Assembly (NCBI GenBank): GCA_016297165.1
Contig: JAEDHF010000058.1
Span: 1 to 10,787, forward strand
Reading direction: 5' to 3'
Source: Oscillospiraceae bacterium
Lineage (GTDB): Bacteria; Bacillota; Clostridia; Oscillospirales; Ruminococcaceae
Length of the DNA stretch: 10,787 nucleotides
The notes below the pieces were generated by a model. It saw only the letters and a list, made by a program, of their open reading frames with translations, was not told the DNA's origin and did no database searches. A program made the translations under genes and the position numbers. The number at the start of each line of letters is the position of its first letter. Position 1 is the stretch's first letter. Shown piece by piece: positions 6,413 to 10,787 of the stretch.

Positions 6413-6463
6413 ACGGACATAAAAGGGTACAAAAGGACAAGCCTACGGACATCACGGGACAAA
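6413..6463. repeat. Cluster of five GGACA-type direct repeats
   Basis: Within 50 bp of AT-rich intergenic DNA the plus strand carries ACGGACAT (6413-6420), GGGTACA (6425-6431), AAGGACAA (6433-6440), ACGGACAT (6445-6452, an exact 8-mer copy 32 bp from the first) and ACGGGACAAA (6454-6463). Starts are about 8-12 bp apart, close to one helical turn. The cluster lies between the divergent scaffold operon and the dehydrogenase promoter, where a regulator binding array or a recombination/attachment site could sit. No function can be assigned from sequence alone. Confidence 0.5.
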
Positions 6464-6506
6464 TATAAAACTGCATTTCTTTAACGGACTACAATTCTCG
6501 TTATGA

Positions 6507-6535
6507 TTGACAGAAAAATCAATAAGTGATATAAT
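6507..6535 (+). promoter_or_regulatory. Perfect consensus sigma-70/SigA promoter
   Basis: TTGACA at 6507-6512, a spacer of exactly 17 bp, and TATAAT at 6530-6535. Both hexamers match consensus in all positions. Predicted transcription start is near 6542, giving a leader of about 32 nt that holds the ribosome binding site of the dehydrogenase gene. Confidence 0.9.
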
Positions 6536-6558
6536 GAAAGCTGGTGAAAAACAGATTT

Positions 6559-6564
6559 GAGGAG
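6559..6564 (+). promoter_or_regulatory. Ribosome binding site deciding the dehydrogenase start
   Basis: GAGGAG, 9 nt before ATG at 6574. It supports ATG 6574 over the in-frame GTG at 6544, which would lie at the transcription start and has no ribosome binding site. The ATG at 6570 is out of frame and stops after three codons. Confidence 0.8.
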
Positions 6565-6573
6565 AAAAAATGT

Positions 6574-7326
6574 ATGGTTAACGTAAAAGGAAAATGGGCG
6601 CTTATAACAGGCGCCGCAAGAGGTATCGGCTATCTTGCGGCAAGGTTTATGGCTGAAAAAGGCTGTAACCTTATTCTTCACGGAAGAACAACCGACCATT
6701 GTGAAAGGGTACTCTCCGAGGTAAGGGCTATGGGCGTGGAAGCCTACTCCGTAGCTGCGGAGCTTTCCGACCTTGACGCAGTACAGCGTATGCTTGATGA
6801 AATCGACGCCCGTGGAACACAAGTTGATATCGTTCTTAACAATGCAGGTATGCAGATAGCTTACCGCACAGAATATTTCAGCACGCCCGTTTCGGACTAT
6901 ACCGAAAGCTTTAAGATAAATACGATAGCTCCTGCTATGATATGCTATCACTTTATGCCGAAGATGATAGAGAGGGGCTTCGGAAGAATCGTGAATACTA
7001 CCAGCGGTATCCGTCTCGAGCCGGAGCAGGCAGGCTATTCCGCAAGTAAAGCCGCCCTTGACAAGATAACTATCGACCTTGGCTCAACGGTCGAGGGCAC
7101 AGACGTTATGATAAACCTTACCGACCCCGGCTGGTGCAGAACCGACCTGGGCGGACCCAATGCTCCCAATGCCCCCGAAAGCGCAATTCCGGGAATTGTG
7201 GTAGGCGCATTTGTTGACGACAGAAAGTCGGGACGATGCTTCGGCGCATCCTTCTTCAAAGGGCTTACTCTTGAAGAAGCGGTATCTAAGGCAGAAAGCG
7301 AAATCGACAGCCCTTATGAAAAGTAA
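6574..7326 (+). CDS. Short-chain dehydrogenase/reductase (SDR), classical type
   Basis: A 250-residue protein of standard classical-SDR length, cytoplasmic. The Rossmann motif TGAARGIG (residues 12-19), NNAG (89-92), and the catalytic tetrad Asn116, Ser144, Tyr155 and Lys159 (YSASK) are all present, as is the DPGWCRTDLGG loop after strand 6. Arg16 in the glycine motif and Arg38 after the second strand (LHGRT) favour NADP(H) over NAD(H). The substrate cannot be read from sequence; 3-oxoacyl-ACP reductase-like and sugar/alcohol reductase-like SDRs share this layout. The C-terminal tail (GRCFGASFFKGLTLEEAVSK) is not one I recognise. It stands alone between the phage module and the structured RNA, driven by its own consensus promoter. 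Start chosen by ribosome binding site. Confidence 0.9.
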   Translation: MVNVKGKWALITGAARGIGYLAARFMAEKGCNLILHGRTTDHCERVLSEVRAMGVEAYSVAAELSDLDAVQRMLDEIDARGTQVDIVLNNAGMQIAYRTEYFSTPVSDYTESFKINTIAPAMICYHFMPKMIERGFGRIVNTTSGIRLEPEQAGYSASKAALDKITIDLGSTVEGTDVMINLTDPGWCRTDLGGPNAPNAPESAIPGIVVGAFVDDRKSGRCFGASFFKGLTLEEAVSKAESEIDSPYEK

Positions 7327-7332
7327 TATATC
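7304..7332 (+). promoter_or_regulatory. Possible promoter of the structured RNA
   Basis: TCGACA (7304-7309, 5 of 6 to consensus), 17 bp, TATATC (7327-7332, 4 of 6). It overlaps the end of the dehydrogenase gene and would start transcription near 7339, just before the structured region. A second -10-like TATACT lies at 7352-7357 without a credible -35. Confidence 0.35.
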
Positions 7333-7336
7333 AATA

Positions 7337-7570
7337 AGCTTTCGGAAAAGCTATACTACAGACTGGCGAGAAGCCGCCAGATGCTAGGAAACTGCGCAAC
7401 GGCTAGGCTTTGTCCTGCCGTTGTGTGGTTGACGACGCAGATGGTGGCTTATCGACAGTCTGACGCAGCCTGCAAAAAGGTAAAGCCGCAATCGGTGAAA
7501 TAATGGCGGCGTAACGTAAAATGGAAAAGAAAAAACTATCCCCTGTTCCGAAAGTGGAACAGGGGATTTT
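7337..7570 (+). ncRNA. Highly structured non-coding RNA, family unassigned
   Basis: About 230 nt without any convincing reading frame, GC-richer than its flanks. Pairings seen: AGCTTT/AAAGCT (7337-7342 with 7347-7352); CAGACTG 7359-7365 with CAGTCTG 7456-7462; CTGGCG/CGCCAG (7363-7368 with 7375-7380); CTGCG 7392-7396 with CGCAG 7436-7440, enclosing CAACGGC/GCCGTTG (7397-7403 with 7417-7423) and AGG/CCT inside it; GCCGC/GCGGC (7485-7489 with 7506-7510); and an alternative long-range pairing GCCGCCA 7373-7379 with TGGCGGC 7504-7510, which would make a pseudoknot with the CAGACTG helix. It ends in a 12-bp terminator. No gene follows on this strand, so it is not a riboswitch leader; it is more likely a trans-acting or free RNA, or a structured 3' UTR of the dehydrogenase transcript. 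Size, self-contained terminator and pseudoknots would fit the raiA-type RNA of Firmicutes, but I cannot match the consensus from memory. Confidence 0.6.
7530..7570. terminator. Bidirectional intrinsic terminator
   Basis: ATCCCCTGTTCC (7538-7549) pairs with GGAACAGGGGAT (7556-7567), a perfect 12-bp stem with a GAAAGT loop on the plus strand. TTTT follows on the plus strand (7567-7570) and AGTTTTTT follows on the minus strand. It ends the structured RNA and the convergent pflBA transcript. Confidence 0.88.
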
Positions 7571-7589
7571 CCTGTCAGCTATGAATTTT

Positions 7590-8282
7590 TTACCTTTTAA
7601 GCCTTTGAAGCTGTTCCTCGGTAGTTTCGGGAATATCCTTAAAGGGAAAGGGAATGCCGAGATTTTCATATTTCGGGATACAAAGCTTCCTGAATCTTAA
7701 AAGCTCCGTTTCCTTTATACAGGAATACCTCTCAGAAAGTCCGTAAACCCTTCCTATACTTTCCTCGTTATCATTTATGCCCGAAACGATAACCTGTCTT
7801 ATCCTTGTGATAATTTCTCTGTCGTTAAGCTCCTTTAAAAAGCTCTCAACCTTTTCTAAAGAACAGCCCGTATATTTCCGATAATCCTCGTCGTTAGTCA
7901 TCTTATAATCCAGCAGGCACATATCCGTAACAGAAAGAAGCTTCTTAACGCTGTCGTTCAATATACAGCCCGAGGTATCAAGAACGGTATGGATATTCTC
8001 GCTTTTACAAAGGCTGAAAAGCTCATAGACGAAATCCGCCTGTAAAAGAGGCTCTCCCCCCGAAACGGTAATACCTCCGTCCTTTCCGAAATAGCTTCTG
8101 TAGCGCTTTACCTGTGCGAAAAGCTCCTCCGTAGTAATCTCCTTGCCGCCCTTAGAGTCCCAGGTATCGGGGTTATGGCAGTAGCCGCACCGTAAGGGAC
8201 AGCCCTGCATAAACACAACAAAGCGAACGCCGGGGCCGTCAACAGTACCCAGGGACTGAACAGAATTTATCCGACCTATCAT
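7590..8282 (-). CDS. pflA: Pyruvate formate-lyase activating enzyme (radical SAM)
   Basis: A 230-residue radical-SAM protein. The Cys28-x3-Cys32-x2-Cys35 motif (CPLRCGYC, followed by HNPDTW) binds the [4Fe-4S] cluster that cleaves S-adenosylmethionine. GGEP at 75-78 contacts the SAM amino group, and LLDYKM plus SGINDNEESI are the later conserved segments of glycyl-radical-enzyme activases. The N-terminus GRINSVQSLGTVDGPGVRFV is typical for PflA. There are no extra ferredoxin clusters, so it is the short, PflA type (E. coli 246 residues). It abstracts a hydrogen from Gly718 of PflB to install the glycyl radical under anaerobic conditions. Its ATG overlaps the TGA of pflB (ATGA), so the pair is translationally coupled and shares the promoter and riboswitch upstream of pflB. 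The bidirectional terminator lies 20 nt past its stop. Confidence 0.95.
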   Translation of the reverse strand: MIGRINSVQSLGTVDGPGVRFVVFMQGCPLRCGYCHNPDTWDSKGGKEITTEELFAQVKRYRSYFGKDGGITVSGGEPLLQADFVYELFSLCKSENIHTVLDTSGCILNDSVKKLLSVTDMCLLDYKMTNDEDYRKYTGCSLEKVESFLKELNDREIITRIRQVIVSGINDNEESIGRVYGLSERYSCIKETELLRFRKLCIPKYENLGIPFPFKDIPETTEEQLQRLKR

Positions 8283-10510
8283 AAGCTGCCGTGGAAGGTT
8301 CTGCTGATAACCTCACGCTGCTGCTCCTTTGAAAGCTTATGGAAATTAACCGCATAGCCCGATACTCTTATGGTAAGGTTGGGATACTTATCGGGGTCCT
8401 CGTAGGCCTCCATAAGCTTTTCCTTATTAAGAACGTTAACGTTGATATGGTGGGCGAAATTAGCGAAATAACCGTCGAGAACGCTGGTAAGATTCTCTAC
8501 TCTCGTATCCATATCCTTACCTAAGGCCTCGGGAATAATTGAGAAGGTGTTTGAAATACCGTCACGACAGCAGTCGTAGGGCATTTTCGCAAGGGAGTTA
8601 AGGGAAGCTAAAGCGCCGTTTGTCTCTCTGTTATGCATGGGGTTAGCGCCGGGAGCGAAGGGCTCGCCCTTCTTTCTTCCGTCGGGAGTAGCTCCCGTTT
8701 TCTTACCGTAAACAACATTGGAGGTAATGGTAAGCGCAGAAAGAGTATGAGTAGCGTTCTTATAGGTAGGAGTCTTACGAAGCTCCTTGATAACGTCGCC
8801 TAAAATCTCCCTGCCTATGCTGTCAACATCATCGTTATCGTTACCGTACTTGGGGAAATCTCCTTTAGTTTCGAAATCGACGATATAGCCGTTCTCGTCC
8901 CTGATAGGCTTAACCTCTGCGAACTTTATTGCGCTCATAGAGTCGGTAATAACGGAAAGCCCCGCTACGCCGAATGCCATAAGTCTTTCTACATCAGTGT
9001 CGTGAAGCGCCATCTGCGTCTTTTCGTAGGCATATTTATCATGCATATAGTGGATAACATTCATTGTGTTTACATAAAGCTTGCTTAACCAGCCAAGATA
9101 GATTTTAAAGCGTGCGGAAACTGCCTCATAGTCAAGCTTATCAGCGCCGTAGGGCTCAATCTGAGGTCCTATCTTCATACCCGTTGTAGTATCGTAGCCG
9201 CCGTTAAGGGCAAGAAGCAGAAGCTTCGGAAGATTGCATCTTGCGCCGAAGAACTGCATCTGCTTACCGATTTTCATAGCGGATACACAGCAGGCGATAC
9301 CGTAGTCGTCGCCGTAGATAACTCTCATAAGATCGTCGTTTTCATACTGGATAGAATCGGTATCTATAGATACCTTAGCGCAGAATTTCTTAAAGCCCTC
9401 GGGAAGCTTCGTGGACCAGAGGATTGTGAGGTTAGGCTCCGGCGCAGGTCCGAGGTTATAGAGAGTATTGAGGATTCTGAAGGAGGACTTCGTTACGAGG
9501 GTTTCGCCCGAAACGCTCATACCGCCTACGCTTTCGGTAATCCACATGGGGTCGCCGCCGAAAAGCTCGTTATATTCGGGAGTTCTTAAGTGTCTCGCCA
9601 TACGAAGCTTCATAACGAAATCGTCTATAAGCTCCTGCGCTCCCGTTTCGTCGAGAATACCTCTGTCAATATCACGCTGGATATAGATATCGAAGAAGGT
9701 GCTTACTCTGCCCATGGACATAGCTGCGCCGTTCTGCTCCTTGATTGCACCGAGATAAGCGAAGTAGGTCCACTGGATTGCTTCTCTTGCATTTGTGGCA
9801 GGCTGACTTATATCGTAGCCGTACATAGCCGCCATTTCCTTAAGCTTTCCGAGGAAGGCGATCTGCTGATATAATTCCTCAAGAAGTCTGATATTATCGG
9901 CAGTCATAAGGTTTTCGCCTACTGCCCTTTTATCCTCTTTTTTCTTCTCGATAAGATAATCGATACCGTAAAGGGCAACTCTTCTGTAGTCGCCGATAAT
10001 TCTTCCTCTTCCGTAGGCGTCGGGAAGACCGGTCATAATACCGATATGACGAGCCAGCTTCATTTCGTCTGTATAAACTCTGAAAACGCCGTCGTTATGG
10101 GTAGTTCTGAACTTGAATTCCTGTTCGATAGTATCCGAAAGGGTATAGCCGTAGGCCTCACAGGCAGAACGTGCCATTCTTATACCGCCGAAGGGGTTAA
10201 CGCCTCTTTTAAGGGGAGCGTCAGTCTGAAGACCTACGATAAGCTCCTTATCCTTATCGAGATAACCGGGCTTATAGCTTGTGAGGGAGGAAACTATCTC
10301 GGTATCAACATCAAGAACGCCCTTATTATCTCTTTCCTGCTTTAAAAGACTGTTAAGCTTACTCATAAGCTCCGAGGTGCGCTCCGTAGGGCCCGATAAA
10401 AAGCTGTCGTCTCCGTGATAGGGGGTATAGTTTGCCTGAATAAAGCGTCTGACATTAATCTCCTGCTTCCAGGTTCTTCCCTTAAAGCCTTCCCACTGCT
10501 TGAATTCCAT
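8279..10510 (-). CDS. pflB: Pyruvate formate-lyase (formate C-acetyltransferase)
   Basis: A 743-residue glycyl radical enzyme converting pyruvate and CoA to acetyl-CoA and formate, the main anaerobic pyruvate step that avoids reduced ferredoxin. The adjacent catalytic cysteines are Cys407-Cys408 (YGIACCVSAMKIG) and the radical-bearing glycine is Gly718 in RVSGYAVNF near the C-terminus. Other family segments are seen: GRGRIIGDYRRVALYGID, NEPxL-like PAPEPNLTILWS and TPDGRKKGEPFAPGANP, the last typical for true PFL rather than diol dehydratases. Length matches (E. coli 760). The start MEFKQWEGFK has AGGA 5 nt upstream and a longer GGAAAGG further out. It overlaps pflA by 4 nt. Upstream lie a ZTP-riboswitch-like leader and terminator, so expression is probably tied to one-carbon/purine status. 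Confidence 0.97.
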   Translation of the reverse strand: MEFKQWEGFKGRTWKQEINVRRFIQANYTPYHGDDSFLSGPTERTSELMSKLNSLLKQERDNKGVLDVDTEIVSSLTSYKPGYLDKDKELIVGLQTDAPLKRGVNPFGGIRMARSACEAYGYTLSDTIEQEFKFRTTHNDGVFRVYTDEMKLARHIGIMTGLPDAYGRGRIIGDYRRVALYGIDYLIEKKKEDKRAVGENLMTADNIRLLEELYQQIAFLGKLKEMAAMYGYDISQPATNAREAIQWTYFAYLGAIKEQNGAAMSMGRVSTFFDIYIQRDIDRGILDETGAQELIDDFVMKLRMARHLRTPEYNELFGGDPMWITESVGGMSVSGETLVTKSSFRILNTLYNLGPAPEPNLTILWSTKLPEGFKKFCAKVSIDTDSIQYENDDLMRVIYGDDYGIACCVSAMKIGKQMQFFGARCNLPKLLLLALNGGYDTTTGMKIGPQIEPYGADKLDYEAVSARFKIYLGWLSKLYVNTMNVIHYMHDKYAYEKTQMALHDTDVERLMAFGVAGLSVITDSMSAIKFAEVKPIRDENGYIVDFETKGDFPKYGNDNDDVDSIGREILGDVIKELRKTPTYKNATHTLSALTITSNVVYGKKTGATPDGRKKGEPFAPGANPMHNRETNGALASLNSLAKMPYDCCRDGISNTFSIIPEALGKDMDTRVENLTSVLDGYFANFAHHINVNVLNKEKLMEAYEDPDKYPNLTIRVSGYAVNFHKLSKEQQREVISRTFHGSL

Positions 10511-10527
10511 AATCGTCCTGCCTTTCC

Positions 10528-10555
10528 TTCTGCTTTTGCAGAATACTGTTATTCT
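10528..10555 (-). other. Two mutually exclusive small hairpins in the pflB leader
   Basis: TTCTGC/GCAGAA (10528-10533 with 10538-10543, 4-nt loop) and AGAATA/TATTCT (10540-10545 with 10550-10555) share bases 10540-10543, so only one can form at a time. The first lies directly upstream of the purine-rich ribosome binding region of pflB and could protect the mRNA or tune initiation. Confidence 0.4.
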
Positions 10556-10589
10556 TTAGTAATACCGTACAATGGCGTTTTAGTCTTTC

Positions 10590-10609
10590 GAATAAATTTA
10601 GATTTATTC
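10590..10609. promoter_or_regulatory. Palindrome in the pflB leader, possible operator
   Basis: GAATAAAT-TTAG-ATTTATTC is a perfect 8-4-8 inverted repeat; after a single mismatch it extends by TTT/AAA on the flanks. It lies about 80 bp before the pflB start, downstream of the riboswitch terminator. It does not match the Rex or FNR half-sites that I know. It could be an operator or simply an AU-rich hairpin in the transcript. Confidence 0.4.
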
Positions 10610-10635
10610 TAAAACTATCTCTAATATATCCAAAT

Positions 10636-10666
10636 AAAAAAGGGCAGCCCGAAAAACGAACTGCCC
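10636..10666 (-). terminator. Intrinsic terminator of the riboswitch expression platform
   Basis: On the minus strand GGGCAGTTCG pairs with CGGGCTGCCC (10 bp, two G-T wobbles) around a TTTTT loop and is followed by TTTTTTATTTG. The 5' arm GGGCAG is also the 3' end of the aptamer's conserved CTGGGCA segment, so aptamer and terminator compete. Confidence 0.85.
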
Positions 10667-10746
10667 AGACGGTCGGCATAAAACGGATAAAATCCGCACC
10701 AAGCTGCATTGTGTTATTTCACATTCCGCCAGCGGCTCGGTTTTAT
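10642..10746 (-). promoter_or_regulatory. ZTP riboswitch (pfl motif) controlling pflBA
   Basis: ZTP riboswitches sense ZTP/ZMP, purine intermediates that accumulate when 10-formyl-THF is low, and turn on one-carbon and purine genes. Minus-strand layout: helix P1 CCGAGC/GCTTGG (10735-10740 with 10699-10704), inner loop with CTGGCGGAA, helix P2 TGTG/CACA (10720-10723 with 10710-10713), the A-G before the 3' strand of P1, a variable linker hairpin CGGAT/ATCCG (10684-10696), then GCCGACCGTCTGGGCA. The invariant pieces CUGGCG and CCG(C/U)CUGGGCA are both present, and GGCGG of the first can pair with CCGTC of the second as the known pseudoknot. GTTTTAT/ATAAAAC (10740-10746 with 10678-10684) may close the element further. 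The 3' GGGCAG is the terminator arm, so ligand binding should favour read-through. The downstream gene, pflB, is a known target class for this motif. Confidence 0.78.
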
Positions 10747-10761
10747 TTATCTTATGCTCTA

Positions 10762-10767
10762 AGTATA
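10762..10767 (-). promoter_or_regulatory. Likely -10 element for the riboswitch-pflBA transcript
   Basis: TATACT (minus strand, 5 of 6 to consensus) in an AT-rich stretch, about 15 bp before the first base of the riboswitch closing stem; start near 10755. The -35 box would fall at or beyond the window edge, so it cannot be checked here. Confidence 0.45.
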
Positions 10768-10787
10768 ATATAAACTCCTCTTTATGT

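Noticed and set aside
6544..6573. Upstream GTG start adding 10 residues to the dehydrogenase
   Set aside because: The GTG sits at the predicted transcription start and lacks a ribosome binding site; ATG 6574 has GAGGAG at 9 nt and gives the standard SDR N-terminus.
6481..6951. 156-residue minus-strand frame with hydrophobic C-terminus
   Set aside because: Lies antisense to the dehydrogenase gene, has no ribosome binding site and carries no recognisable motif; the plus-strand SDR with all catalytic residues explains the sequence.
7337..7570. Riboswitch, group I/II intron, RNase P RNA or tmRNA
   Set aside because: No gene follows on the same strand, and I see no group II domain V, group I core, RNase P or tmRNA signature segments.
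9590..9874. 94-residue plus-strand frame antisense to pflB
   Set aside because: Shadow of a highly conserved enzyme gene; no promoter or ribosome binding site seen.
10590..10609. Palindrome as a Rex or FNR/CRP operator
   Set aside because: It lacks TTGTTAA/TTAACAA (Rex) and TTGAT/ATCAA or TGTGA/TCACA half-sites, so no named regulator is justified.
10606..10633. Possible second pflB promoter TTGGAT-16-TAGAAT just after the riboswitch terminator
   Set aside because: The -35 matches consensus in only 3 of 6 positions and such AT-rich matches are easy to find; transcription through the riboswitch is the simpler model, so I do not list it as a feature.
10482..10709. 75-residue minus-strand frame starting MQLGADFIRF
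   Set aside because: It runs through the riboswitch, the terminator and into pflB in another frame, without a ribosome binding site.
10636..10767. Orphan small RNA rather than a riboswitch
   Set aside because: Considered first because of the promoter-like box and terminator, but CTGGCGGAA, CCGTCTGGGCA and the downstream pflB fit the ZTP riboswitch better.

Overview
The window looks like a piece of a low-to-mid GC, strictly anaerobic Firmicute genome, probably a Clostridia/Oscillospiraceae (Ruminococcus-like) gut bacterium. This rests on the pflB-pflA pair, strong AGGAGG-type ribosome binding sites, and a siphovirus-type structural module of the kind seen in clostridial prophages. The assignment to a lineage is inference; no rRNA or other taxonomic marker is present.

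Positions 1-6342 (minus strand) hold a tightly packed phage head-tail module. In transcription order it runs: scaffold, major capsid protein, a strong terminator, head-tail connector, head closure, HK97-gp10-like protein, tail terminator, tail tube, tail assembly chaperones G and G-T (joined by an apparent programmed -1 frameshift), a remarkably short tape-measure-like protein, a small DUF6711-like protein, and the start of a large tail/baseplate hub protein that runs off the left edge. All reading frames are intact. No terminase, portal or protease gene lies upstream of the scaffold, where they would normally be; the module instead meets a divergently transcribed host-like gene.

Positions 6343-6573 are the divergent intergenic region. 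It contains a cluster of GGACA-type repeats and a perfect consensus sigma-70 promoter (TTGACA, 17 bp, TATAAT). That promoter drives a short-chain dehydrogenase/reductase gene (6574-7326, plus strand). Right after it lies a GC-rich, highly foldable stretch of about 230 nt ending in a strong bidirectional terminator. I read this as a free-standing structured non-coding RNA of unassigned family (raiA-type RNA is one candidate to test).

Positions 7590-10510 (minus strand) encode pyruvate formate-lyase (pflB) and, overlapping it by 4 nt, its radical-SAM activating enzyme (pflA). The leader upstream of pflB contains an element (about 10642-10746) with the conserved CTGGCGGAA and CCGTCTGGGCA segments and the two-subdomain/pseudoknot layout of the ZTP riboswitch (formerly the pfl motif). 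The 3' part of the aptamer doubles as the 5' arm of an intrinsic terminator. The picture is that ZTP/ZMP, which builds up when 10-formyl-tetrahydrofolate is short, permits read-through into pflBA and so raises formate production for one-carbon metabolism.
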